From JAVDCA01 sp035764045 (GTDB lineage Bacteria > Pseudomonadota > Alphaproteobacteria > Rhizobiales > Xanthobacteraceae), in assembly GCA_035764045.1 (NCBI GenBank), contig DASTZX010000453.1:15816-79815 (forward strand): a DNA stretch of 64,000 nt, written 5' to 3'. Of the stretch, positions 1 through 7,904 are shown one piece after another. The notes beneath the pieces were generated by a model. It had not been told where the DNA came from, did no database searches, and saw only the letters and a program-made list of their open reading frames with translations. A program made the translations under genes and the position numbers. Positions within the stretch are counted from its first letter, which is position 1, and each line of letters opens with the position of its first letter.

Positions 1-539
1 ACCAGAAGGGTTCGCGGCCGCCACGCGTGCGAGCGCGCGCCGATCCGTTCGGTGTGGTCCCAGGCCTTGGCGACGATGCTCGTCGGCTCGACCAGTACGC
101 CGAGAATTCCCAGTGCCGGATCGACCTTGATCGCGAAGGCGGGCTCGATGCGGAACTGTTCGGCCCCGTAGCCATGACGTTCTTTGATGCCGCGCTCGAC
201 GTAACGGCCATTCTGACACATGTCCCACTCGCCGGCCGCGCAGCACGGGCAGGGCACCGGGTCGGGCCGGCGCACGACGCCGACCACGAGGTCGCCCGCC
301 GCGAAGCCACTGTCCGCCGGCGCTTCTTCCACGCGCCCGAGCGATTCGTGGCCGAGAACCAGCCGGGGGGCGCCGGGCGGGCTCGCGCCGTACTCGCCGG
401 CAACGATTTCGCGGTCGGTGCCGCAGACGCCAAGCGCAAGCGTCCGCGCCAGGATCGAGCCGTCGCTGGCCGGCGGCGGTGGAATCTCGTCGAGACGCGC
501 CGAGTTGGCGACGCCGGGCGTGAGCGTGATGGCGCGCAT
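1..539 (-). CDS. Glucose 1-dehydrogenase, zinc-dependent MDR family (partial, 3' end outside window)
   Basis: The reading frame begins at the ATG at 539, behind a GGAG seven bases upstream, and runs off the left edge, so about 179 residues are visible. Seen: CGTD (Cys39) and GHE (His64-Glu65) for the catalytic zinc, then a cluster of cysteines around residues 97-108 (CPCC...DMC) for the structural zinc. The stretch EPTSIVAKAW and the arginine-rich linker after it are typical of bacterial glucose dehydrogenases just before the NAD(P)-binding Rossmann fold, which is cut off. The family oxidises glucose or related aldoses to the lactone in the cytoplasm. Other sugar or polyol dehydrogenases of the MDR superfamily are possible. 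Confidence 0.82.
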   Translation of the reverse strand, partial: MRAITLTPGVANSARLDEIPPPPASDGSILARTLALGVCGTDREIVAGEYGASPPGAPRLVLGHESLGRVEEAPADSGFAAGDLVVGVVRRPDPVPCPCCAAGEWDMCQNGRYVERGIKERHGYGAEQFRIEPAFAIKVDPALGILGVLVEPTSIVAKAWDHTERIGARSHAWRPRTLL

Positions 540-740
540 GCAAGCTCCGATAACTGTCCGGGTTCTCGCAAGTCGAACAATGGCGTCGAAAAATCCGGGC
601 CGCGCCCCCCGCCGGAATGACGCCCTATGGAACCATTTGGTTCCTTGGTGCTCGAGAGCGACGCTGGACCGAAATTTTCGTCGCATCCGATGGAACCCGG
701 AGCGGCCTCAGTGCGTTATCCCCACCGTCTTCACCTCCTT
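540..740. other. Intergenic leader between divergent genes
   Basis: This 201-base stretch separates the leftward sugar dehydrogenase from the rightward ASRT-like gene. It should hold both promoters. I see no convincing -35/-10 pair, tRNA or small ORF with a ribosome binding site. Confidence 0.4.
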
Positions 741-1127
741 ATGAGTTCGATCATGGATGCGCTTGGACGGCGGCGGTGGGCCATTGCCGAAGGTTACATT
801 CCATCCGAAAGTTCGTTCTCCGACCGCACGCTGATCTCGCATGAAACCGCCTGCATTCTCAACGCGAGTGAGCGCGACGCTCACGTCGCGATCACCCTCT
901 TCTTCGCGGACAAGGATCCGATCGGGCCTTACCGTGTGACCATACCGGCGCAACGCACGTTGCATTTACGGTTCAATGATCTGGTTGATCCGAGCCCGGT
1001 TCCGCGCGACACCGATTACGCATCGGTCTTCGAGTCCGATGTTCCCATCATCGTGCAGCACACCCGGCTCGATTCGCGTCGCGCCGAAATCGCTCTGATG
1101 TCGACCGTCGCCTTCGCGGCCGAATAA
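741..1127 (+). CDS. ASRT/TM1070-family protein (sensory rhodopsin transducer superfamily)
   Basis: The 128-residue product carries RRWAIAEGYIP near residue 11, SHETACILN near 33, DAHVAITLFFADKDPIGPY near 46 and QHTRLDSRRAE near 106. This closely follows Anabaena sensory rhodopsin transducer and its homologues, which form small beta-sandwich tetramers. A longer frame starts upstream, but homologues begin just before RRWAIAEG, so ATG 741 (or 753) is preferred; neither has a strong SD. No rhodopsin gene is nearby. The superfamily has been proposed, from genome context, to bind small molecules such as sugars. The flanking glucose dehydrogenase and trehalose synthase fit that idea, but the ligand is unknown. 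Confidence 0.85.
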   Translation: MSSIMDALGRRRWAIAEGYIPSESSFSDRTLISHETACILNASERDAHVAITLFFADKDPIGPYRVTIPAQRTLHLRFNDLVDPSPVPRDTDYASVFESDVPIIVQHTRLDSRRAEIALMSTVAFAAE

Positions 1128-1237
1128 TCCGCAAATTACTTGGGTTTAGCGAGAAGCGTAACCACATGAATGCAAGCTGAACGGGGAACCTTCATCGCCT
1201 CAGTCAGTTATAGGGGGGCAGCATTCGGAGGAAGCGT

Positions 1238-2716
1238 ATGAGTCTCGTGGTCGTTTCGAACCGCATCGCTAAGGTACGGGCGAACGAGCCTATCGCGGGC
1301 GGACTCGCCAGCGCGTTGCTTCCGGTCGTGCGTACGTCGGGCGCCATCTGGGTCGGTTCGAGCGGACGCGTGCGCGACGCATCCCACAAGGATTCCTTTG
1401 CGGAGATCGAGGCGTTCGGTGCCGGTGCGATCGCGACCGTCGATCTGCCGGCCGCGAGCTATCGCGGCTACTACGAGGGTTTCTCCAATTCGGTGCTGTG
1501 GCCCGCGCTGCATTCGCGCCCGGACCTGATCCGCGCGACCCAGGACGACTACCGCTGCTATCGCGACATCAACGCGTTCATGGCGCGCGGCCTGCTGCGG
1601 TTCTGCCGCGCCGACTCCACCTATTGGATTCACGACTATCACTTCCTCACCCTCGGCGCCGAGCTGCGGCGCCTGCGGGTCACCCGTCCGCTCGGTTTCT
1701 TCCTCCACACGCCGTGGCCGACGCGCTCCACGATGCTGAGCGCCCCGCATCATCGCGAGCTGGTCGAGGCGATGCTCGCCTACGATCTGATCGGCTTCCA
1801 GACCGATGATGACCGGGTGAATTTCTCCGACTATGTGGCGAACGAGCTCGGGCTCGACGTGGTCGATGGTCTGGTGATGTCGGGGCGCGACACGTCCGTC
1901 GTCGCCTCGAGCCATGGCGTCTCCCGGCTCGGGGTTTTTCCCATCGGCATCGACGTCGACGCGTTCGCGTCGCGCGCCGCGCGCGCTGTGACTCGGCACG
2001 AGTTCGCCCGGCTGCGCACGAGCCTGCAGGGCGTGAAGCTCGCGATCGGCGCCGACCGCGTCGACTATTCGAAGGGGCTGGAGAACCGCATCCGCGCCTT
2101 CGATCGCATGCTGGTGACGCAGCCGGCGTTGCGCGGCGAGGTGGCGATGCTGCAGATCGCGGTTCCCTCGCGATGCCAGATCCCGGCCTACGGCCAATTG
2201 CGTCGGGATCTCGCGGCCCTGGTCGGCGAGGTCAACGGCCGCCACGGCGAGGCCGACTGGGTGCCCGTGCGCTACGTCAACAAGGGCTACTCCCAGTCGA
2301 CGCTGGCCGGATATTACCGCGTCGCTCAGGTGGGCCTGGTGACCCCGTTGCACGACGGCATGAATCTCGTCGCCAAGGAATATGTGGCGGCGCAGAATCC
2401 CGCCGATCCGGGTGTGCTGGTGCTCTCCGAGTTCGCCGGCGCCGCCAAGGAGCTCGATGCGGCGCTGCTGGTCAATCCGCACGACATCGACGGGATGGCG
2501 CAGGCCTTCGCGCGCGCTCTCTACATGTCCGCCGATGAGCGGCGGGCGCGCTGGACCGCCATGATGGCCAAGCTGCGCGCCAATTCGGTCCAGAGCTGGT
2601 TCGCCGACTTTGTGACGTCGCTGGCCGACGCGCAGCCGGCGGTCGATCTCGTCCCGGCGGCTCAGCCCGCACCGGCGCTCGGCTATGAGCCCGAGCGTGC
2701 CGCGCGCCTGTCCTGA
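1238..2716 (+). CDS. otsA: Alpha,alpha-trehalose-phosphate synthase (UDP-forming)
   Basis: OtsA joins UDP-glucose and glucose-6-phosphate to make trehalose-6-phosphate, a cytoplasmic step in osmoprotectant synthesis. The 492 residues are a normal length for a GT20 enzyme. Seen: SNRIAK near the N terminus followed by GGLASALLP (sugar-phosphate loop), WIHDYHFL near residue 130, HTPWPT, DRVDYSKGLENRIRAF near 272 (nucleotide-sugar site) and HDGMNLVAKEYVAAQ. The start follows GGAGG at a good distance. No trehalose-6-phosphate phosphatase (otsB) lies next to it in the window. The 110-base gap upstream leaves room for its own promoter. Confidence 0.96.
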   Translation: MSLVVVSNRIAKVRANEPIAGGLASALLPVVRTSGAIWVGSSGRVRDASHKDSFAEIEAFGAGAIATVDLPAASYRGYYEGFSNSVLWPALHSRPDLIRATQDDYRCYRDINAFMARGLLRFCRADSTYWIHDYHFLTLGAELRRLRVTRPLGFFLHTPWPTRSTMLSAPHHRELVEAMLAYDLIGFQTDDDRVNFSDYVANELGLDVVDGLVMSGRDTSVVASSHGVSRLGVFPIGIDVDAFASRAARAVTRHEFARLRTSLQGVKLAIGADRVDYSKGLENRIRAFDRMLVTQPALRGEVAMLQIAVPSRCQIPAYGQLRRDLAALVGEVNGRHGEADWVPVRYVNKGYSQSTLAGYYRVAQVGLVTPLHDGMNLVAKEYVAAQNPADPGVLVLSEFAGAAKELDAALLVNPHDIDGMAQAFARALYMSADERRARWTAMMAKLRANSVQSWFADFVTSLADAQPAVDLVPAAQPAPALGYEPERAARLS

Positions 2717-2734
2717 GTGCGGAATTCCGGATCC

Positions 2735-3724
2735 TCAGTCGAGTGATACGCCGCTCGCCTTGATCGGCGCAGCCCAGCGCTTCACCTCGCTTCCCACGAA
2801 TTCGTGCAGGTAATCCGGCGATCGGCGCTCCGGGGCGACGATGCTCGCCCCGATACGCTGCAGGGTGGCGGCGACCGCCGGGGTCTCGACCGTCGCCACC
2901 GTCGCATCGTGCAGCCGCGCGACGACCGCGGCCGGCGTACCTTTGGGGAGAAAAAACGCGCACCAGTTCGCTGCCTCGAACTCCGTGAGCCCCTGCTCAT
3001 GAGCCGAGGCAAGCGCGGGCAGGCTCGGCGAGCGACCGCGGATGAGAATCGCGATCGCCTTGACGGCGTGGCTCTCGATCTGGGCGATGGCGATCGGCGT
3101 GTCGAGACACATGTAGTCGATCCGGCCCGCGATCAGGTCCTGCAGGGCAGGGGCGCCGCCGCGATAGGGGATGTGCGTCGGAGCGATGCCGATCGCCGCG
3201 TTGAGCAGCGCGCAGGCGATGTGGGTCGCCGATCCGGCGCCGCCGGAGCCGAACTGGATCCGCCCCTGGTTGTCTCGCGCATAGGCGATGAAATGCGGCA
3301 GATCGTCCGCCGGAAAATCCTTGCGCGCGATCAGCACCAGCGGGGTCTCCGCGATGAGCGCGACCGGCGCGAAATCGGTCAACGCGTTGTACAGCGGATG
3401 CTTGTAGAGCGTCTGGTTCTGCGCATGCGTGCCGATGTTGCCGAGCACGAACTGGTAACCATCCGGATTGGCCTTGGCGACGCGCGCCGTTCCGTTCATG
3501 CCGCCCGCCCCGCCGATATTCTCCACCACCACCGGCTGACCGAGCAGCTCGCCGAGGCGCGGCGCCAGGATGCGTCCGATCGCATCCATGGGCCCGCCGG
3601 CCGCGAACGGCACCACGAGGGTGACGGGCGCGGTCGGCCAGCTTTGCGCGGAGGCGGACGGCGCGCCGGCGAGAATTGTGGCCACCGCGGCCACGATGGC
3701 GATGGTGATGCGGCTCTTCGACAT
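2735..3724 (-). CDS. Tripartite tricarboxylate transporter (Bug/TctC family) substrate-binding protein
   Basis: The 329-residue protein has a Sec signal peptide (MSKSRITIAIVAAVATILA...ASA) and the Bug family hallmarks WPTAPVTLVVPFAAGGPMD, VVENIGGAGG, ANPDGYQ and HIPYRGGAPALQDL. Such periplasmic proteins bind carboxylates or other small polar ligands. No TctA/TctB membrane partners are nearby, as is usual for the many orphan Bug proteins of this group. ATG 3724 sits six bases after GAGG; an alternative ATG at 3736 overlaps the stop of the upstream gene as ATGA, so the pair is probably co-transcribed. The ligand cannot be told from sequence. Confidence 0.9.
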   Translation of the reverse strand: MSKSRITIAIVAAVATILAGAPSASAQSWPTAPVTLVVPFAAGGPMDAIGRILAPRLGELLGQPVVVENIGGAGGMNGTARVAKANPDGYQFVLGNIGTHAQNQTLYKHPLYNALTDFAPVALIAETPLVLIARKDFPADDLPHFIAYARDNQGRIQFGSGGAGSATHIACALLNAAIGIAPTHIPYRGGAPALQDLIAGRIDYMCLDTPIAIAQIESHAVKAIAILIRGRSPSLPALASAHEQGLTEFEAANWCAFFLPKGTPAAVVARLHDATVATVETPAVAATLQRIGASIVAPERRSPDYLHEFVGSEVKRWAAPIKASGVSLD

Positions 3725-3732
3725 GCAGTCCC

Positions 3733-4887
3733 TCATCGTTCGCCGGCCCGACGACGAAACACCGTGCCGCCGCAATGGCGGCACCCCGCCTGCTTGAGCG
3801 CCTCGATGGTCGCGGGGGCCCCATCTTCGCCGAGCGCCGTCTCGGCGCCGCAATCGGCGCAAGCATAGACGCGCGCGCGCGGATTGACCTCGCCGGTGTA
3901 GAGCGGCCCGCTCCAGGCCGGAAGGTCGACGGCCGGCGCGTGCACCTGGCTCAGCTCGAACATGTCGCCCACGCCTCCGAGCACGCTTGCGCCGAGATAG
4001 CGGTTGAAGCCGGAATGCACGGCGCGGATCGCGAAGCCGAGGTCGAGCATGAGGCGCTGCAGCGCGACGAGCTGGGTCGCCGGCCACTGGGTGAACGAGA
4101 AGTAGCACGCTCCCGCTCCGCTGAGCGCCTCACCCGCCCGCGCCAGGAACAGCTTCGCGCCCGCGAGCGTGTAGGGCGGATCGGTCGCGGCCACATCGAA
4201 GGCCCGCGCGAGCGCCGCGCGCAGGGGCGCGCGCAGGTCGTGCTCCACGACCTCGATCGCGACATCGGCGCTGGCCGCAGCCGACCGCAGGAAGGCGACC
4301 CGCCGTGGATCGGATTCGATCACGGTGACGCCGCGCGTGAGATCGCGCGCGCCGAGCGCGCGGCCGACCAGGCCGATGGCGAGCGAGAGCGAATCGTCGT
4401 CGCCCAGCACCAGCACGCGTTTTCCCTCCAGCGCGCCGGTCTCGAGCATCAGCAGCGCACGCAGGACGGCGGTATCCGGCGTGCACGGGCATTGATCGAG
4501 CGTGACGTCGACCGAGGGCGCGTCCGCGATCAGAGCGGCCAGCCGATCGACGGCGGGCTGGAGCATCGGCGGCACCACGAGACCGCGGCCGCCACAGGCC
4601 GGGCACGTGCCGCTGTGCGTCACCGCGAGGCCGAGCGCACGCTCGACGAAGCTGCGCCCGCCCGACGTGAGTGACAGTCCATGTTTGCGCTCGAGCAGTC
4701 CCGCCTTCTCGAGCTCCCGGCGGATCGCCGTGGTGACCGGGAGCGGCAGCCGCGCTTCGCGTGCGGCGTCCTGCAGCCGCAGCGAGCCGGCCCGGTAGAC
4801 GGCGCGCAGAACCGCGGCAACGCCGGCCGGACCTTCGCGCAGCCGCGTCGCCCGCGCGACCTCATCCAGGATGGAGGCATCGTCCAT
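3733..4887 (-). CDS. BpsA-like branched-polyamine synthase / DUF43-family aminopropyltransferase-like protein
   Basis: The 384 residues comprise a winged-helix-like N terminus (about 1-85), a CPACGG motif near 92, a Rossmann methyltransferase-like core with GDDDSLSLA near 160 and DPPYT near 235, and a C-terminal zinc-ribbon-like pair, CADCG and CRHCGG. GDDD and DPPYT are signatures of N4-bis(aminopropyl)spermidine synthase (BpsA), which adds aminopropyl groups from decarboxylated SAM to spermidine in thermophiles. The C-terminal cysteine pairs look like an addition. Its stop overlaps the first possible start of the downstream TctC gene. A polyamine substrate is inferred from the family; a SAM methyltransferase role is the alternative. 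Confidence 0.7.
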   Translation of the reverse strand: MDDASILDEVARATRLREGPAGVAAVLRAVYRAGSLRLQDAAREARLPLPVTTAIRRELEKAGLLERKHGLSLTSGGRSFVERALGLAVTHSGTCPACGGRGLVVPPMLQPAVDRLAALIADAPSVDVTLDQCPCTPDTAVLRALLMLETGALEGKRVLVLGDDDSLSLAIGLVGRALGARDLTRGVTVIESDPRRVAFLRSAAASADVAIEVVEHDLRAPLRAALARAFDVAATDPPYTLAGAKLFLARAGEALSGAGACYFSFTQWPATQLVALQRLMLDLGFAIRAVHSGFNRYLGASVLGGVGDMFELSQVHAPAVDLPAWSGPLYTGEVNPRARVYACADCGAETALGEDGAPATIEALKQAGCRHCGGTVFRRRAGER

Positions 4888-4988
4888 GCATTCTTTCTAC
4901 TGCATGCCCGCCATACGCGCCAATTCTCCGGCGTGTCACGCTGATGTGCCGCTATGCTATGGGGTGAGGTCGGCAAGTGGAGGCGTCA

Positions 4989-5549
4989 ATGGCGGACAAC
5001 CCGGCTGAGCGAGTGATGCTGCGGCGGCTCAAGCCGGAGGACGTGCCCGTGGTCGCGCGCTTCGAACGCGAGATCGCCGAGCTCTCGTTTCCCGACGATC
5101 CGGTGACGGACCTGGTCTTCTATGAGCGCCGGCTGCGGCAGGCCACGATCGACGCGAAGGGCCAACCGCTGGTCGGCGAATGCGACGGGCGTATCGTCGC
5201 CTGGGCTTGGATCGGTGTCCGCGAGAACTTCGTCACCCATGAACGTTACGGCGAGCTTCGCAGCTTCTACGTGGTCGAGGACTTCCGTGCCACCGGCTAC
5301 GCCCTGCGGCTCATGCGCGCCTGCATCGAGTATTGCGCGACGCAGGGGCTCGCGCGCCTGACCGGCCGCACGCATGCCGGCAACGAGGCGATGCAGTCGG
5401 TCTATGAGATATACGGCTTCGAAGCGAAGCATGTGGTGTACGAGCGCCATATCGCGCCGGCCGCCGGGCGTCCTGCCGCGCCGCGGGCGCGGCCGAAGCC
5501 GGGCGAGGACGGCCTGTTTCGCCGGCCGCGCGGCGACAGGTCGCGCTGA
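4989..5549 (+). CDS. GNAT-family N-acetyltransferase
   Basis: The 186-residue protein has the GNAT pattern: an N-terminal LRRLKPEDVPVVARFEREI segment, then a central strand LRSFYVVEDFRATGYALRLMRACIEYC, whose RATGYA loop stands where the acetyl-CoA pyrophosphate-binding R/Q-x-x-G-x-G/A lies, and GRTHAGNEAMQSVYEIYGFE near residue 125. ATG 4989 follows GGAGG by five bases and is preferred over an in-frame GTG at 4977. The Arg/Pro-rich tail (about 160-186) looks disordered. It is divergent from the BpsA-like gene; the acceptor substrate is unknown. Confidence 0.85.
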   Translation: MADNPAERVMLRRLKPEDVPVVARFEREIAELSFPDDPVTDLVFYERRLRQATIDAKGQPLVGECDGRIVAWAWIGVRENFVTHERYGELRSFYVVEDFRATGYALRLMRACIEYCATQGLARLTGRTHAGNEAMQSVYEIYGFEAKHVVYERHIAPAAGRPAAPRARPKPGEDGLFRRPRGDRSR

Positions 5550-5603
5550 GGAGAAGTCTGGCAGCGGCTCGCCTGCACCGATCTGCGGGACTTCGCGTCC
5601 GTG

Positions 5604-6452
5604 TCACGACCCGAACGCCAGGATTGCAAGGGCGGCGACCGCGGCGACGAGACCCGCCGATTTGCGCAGCGTCATCGGCTCGCCGAGCGCGACCACGCCC
5701 AGCCCGGCGGTCACCACGAATCCCATCTGTGTGATCGGGACCAGGACGCTGGCGGCGCCGCGCGCAACGCCGTGCAGCATGAACAGGAACGCGAAGATCA
5801 GGACCGCGGCTGCGGCCGCCGTGTGCTTGAAGACCGCGCGGGGCGGCACGATCGTGCCGTCGAGCATGTGCAGGAAGACGGTCGACAGAATGGTGAAGAC
5901 AATGGCCTGCGCGGCGAGCAGCGTCTCTGGCGCGCCGCCATGACGCAGCCCTACGGTGTGGAAGAAATTGGCCGCCCCGAGCGACAGGGTTGCGACCGAT
6001 ACCGCAGCCAGCGAGCCACGGTCTATGGTCGTGCGCCGATCGAGCCCGCCGAGCAGCAGCCAGATCGACGCCAGCGCCAGGATCAGTGCGAGCGGCATCG
6101 CGAGCCGGAGAGGCTCGCCCAGGATGACGATCGCAAGAGCGGCGGTGATGAGGAAATTCAGCCGGAAGATCGGCGCCACGATGCTGACCGCTCCCGAGCC
6201 CAGGCTGCGCAGGAATTGATAGAACCCGATGAAGATGAACAGGCCGGCGAGGCCGCCCCAGAGCGCCGCCCGCGAGAAGACGAGGGCGCCGGTCGCCCAG
6301 GCATAGAGGAAGACCGCGGGCGCGAAGAACCACGCCTGCCCCACCAGGAAGTGGTGCGGCTTCACCCCCGCCGCCGTCGCGCGCTTGTAGATGAAATCAC
6401 CGAGCCCATAGCAGACGAGCGCCGCAAAGGCGTAGCCGGTCCCACCGGTCAT
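5604..6452 (-). CDS. DMT/EamA-family membrane transporter
   Basis: The 282-residue product is almost entirely hydrophobic, with about ten predicted membrane segments arranged as two EamA-like halves. Each half ends near a GEPL/GEPM motif (VILGEPLRLA and VALGEPMTLR), which is characteristic of the drug/metabolite transporter superfamily. Family members export amino acids, nucleosides or other metabolites. ATG 6452 is preferred over an upstream ATG because the first membrane segment begins right after MTGGTGYAF and GGGACAG precedes it. It is divergently placed to the flavin monooxygenase gene with 80 bases between them. The substrate is unknown. Confidence 0.85.
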   Translation of the reverse strand: MTGGTGYAFAALVCYGLGDFIYKRATAAGVKPHHFLVGQAWFFAPAVFLYAWATGALVFSRAALWGGLAGLFIFIGFYQFLRSLGSGAVSIVAPIFRLNFLITAALAIVILGEPLRLAMPLALILALASIWLLLGGLDRRTTIDRGSLAAVSVATLSLGAANFFHTVGLRHGGAPETLLAAQAIVFTILSTVFLHMLDGTIVPPRAVFKHTAAAAAVLIFAFLFMLHGVARGAASVLVPITQMGFVVTAGLGVVALGEPMTLRKSAGLVAAVAALAILAFGS

Positions 6453-6532
6453 TCTGTCCCAGTCCGTGTGATTGATATCCGCGCGTGTCGTTTGATAGAC
6501 CATACCGAGGAAAAATACAGGGAGATGCGCAC

Positions 6533-7759
6533 GTGAGTGGACGGCCTCGGGCCCGCCGGCGGGCGGTAGCGATCGGCGGCTCGATGTCGGGCCTGTTCGC
6601 GGCCGCCTTCCTGCGCAAGATCGGCTGGGACGTCGACGTCTACGAGCGCTCGCCGGTCGAGCTCGTCGGCCGTGGCGCCGGGATCACGACGCATCCGGAG
6701 CTGTTGCAGGCGCTCGAGCTCTGCGGCGCCGGCACGCACGACCTCGGCATCATGGTCGAGCGCCGGATCGCGATCGATCGCAAGGGCCGGGTCATTGCCG
6801 ACAAGCCGTTTCCCCAGCTGCTGACCTCGTGGGACCGGCTGCAGCGCCTGTTGCGCGACGCCGTGCCGGCCGAGAACTACCATCTTGGCTGCAATTTCGA
6901 GCGCCTCGAGCAGGACGGGCGCGAGGTCGTGGTCCATTTCAGCGGCGGGCAGCGCGAGCGCGCCGACCTGCTCATCGGGGGCGATGGGATCCGGTCCGCG
7001 GTGCGCGGACAGCTCGCCCCGGAGATCCAGCCGATCTACGCCGGTTATTACATCTGGCGCGGTGCTCCGAACGAGTCCGATCTCGCGCCGGCGACGCGCG
7101 CCAGCATCTTTCCCCATTTCACCTTCTATCTTCCCGAGCGCCAGCAGGTCATCGGCTATCCGATCGCCGGCTTCGACAACGATCTGTCGCCCGGGCGCCG
7201 CCGCTACAATTTCATCTGGTACCGGGTCGGCGATGCCTCCACGCTGCGTGCGATGTGCGTCGACGACAACGGGCGGCAGCACGACTACTCGGTGCCGCCG
7301 CCGTTGATCCGCCGCGACCTCATCGGCAGCCTGCTGGCGGAAGCCGAGGAGGAGCTGCCGGCCGCGTTCTTCGATACGCTCCGCAAGATCGAGCGGCCGT
7401 TCTTCACGCCCATCTACGATTTCTCGTCGCCGCAGATCGTGTTCGGCCGCGCCATCCTGCTGGGCGATGCCGCCTCCAGCGCGCGTCCGCACATGGGCTT
7501 CGGCGTCGCCAAGGCGGGCGACGACGCGCGCGTGCTCGCCGACGCGCTCGCCGCGCACGACGATATCGATCGGGCGCTTGCGCACTACCAGGCGGTGCGC
7601 GCCCCGATGGCGGAACGCATCATGCTGCACGGACGCAGGCTCGGCACGCATCTCGGCGTCGATCTCAAGACCGCGCAGGACCGTGAGATGTGGAAGATGC
7701 TGCAGGACTATCGTGCGATGATGGATTGGATCGCGGTGCCGAATTTCGTGGCGGCGTAG
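6533..7759 (+). CDS. FAD-dependent monooxygenase (PHBH-fold, class A)
   Basis: The 408-residue protein has the N-terminal dinucleotide site AVAIGGSMSGLFAAAFLRK (about 10-28) and the second FAD motif LLGDAASSARPHMGFGVAKAGDDA near residue 315, both typical of single-component aromatic hydroxylases. GGDGIR near 148 corresponds to the DG motif. The GTG start at 6533 follows GGAG by eight bases. It is a clear paralog of the gene at 26165-27397. Close family members hydroxylate hydroxypyridines and other N-heterocycles, but the substrate here is not determinable. A palindromic element follows the stop. Confidence 0.88.
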   Translation: MSGRPRARRRAVAIGGSMSGLFAAAFLRKIGWDVDVYERSPVELVGRGAGITTHPELLQALELCGAGTHDLGIMVERRIAIDRKGRVIADKPFPQLLTSWDRLQRLLRDAVPAENYHLGCNFERLEQDGREVVVHFSGGQRERADLLIGGDGIRSAVRGQLAPEIQPIYAGYYIWRGAPNESDLAPATRASIFPHFTFYLPERQQVIGYPIAGFDNDLSPGRRRYNFIWYRVGDASTLRAMCVDDNGRQHDYSVPPPLIRRDLIGSLLAEAEEELPAAFFDTLRKIERPFFTPIYDFSSPQIVFGRAILLGDAASSARPHMGFGVAKAGDDARVLADALAAHDDIDRALAHYQAVRAPMAERIMLHGRRLGTHLGVDLKTAQDREMWKMLQDYRAMMDWIAVPNFVAA

Positions 7760-7771
7760 AACGCGGTTCTT

Positions 7772-7870
7772 CGCCCTCCCCAGCGAGCGGGAGAGGGCGG
7801 GGAGGGGGAAGCCGCTTGCTCGTTGCTTCCCCCTCTCCGGCTCTCCCCCGCAAGCGGGGGAGAGGGCGCA
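7772..7870. repeat. REP-like palindromic intergenic element
   Basis: Several nested inverted repeats fill the gap, including GAGGGGGAAGC facing GCTTCCCCCTC and CTCTCCCCCGC facing GCGGGGGAGAG around an AAGC-type loop. The purine/pyrimidine-biased arms resemble the short palindromic elements scattered through Bradyrhizobium-type genomes. It may also end or protect the upstream transcript. No uracil run is present, so it is not a canonical terminator. Confidence 0.6.
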
Positions 7871-7904
7871 AGCGCCGGAAGCGGATTCTTCTGAGAGGTT
7901 GGGA

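Noticed and set aside
1157..1185. GTAACC followed by 16 bases upstream of otsA, considered as another ECF promoter
   Set aside because: The -10 position reads AACG rather than CGTA, so the match is incomplete.
7772..7870. Possible CRISPR or intrinsic terminator
   Set aside because: The repeats are nested palindromes with no regular spacers and no T-run, typical of REP-like elements.
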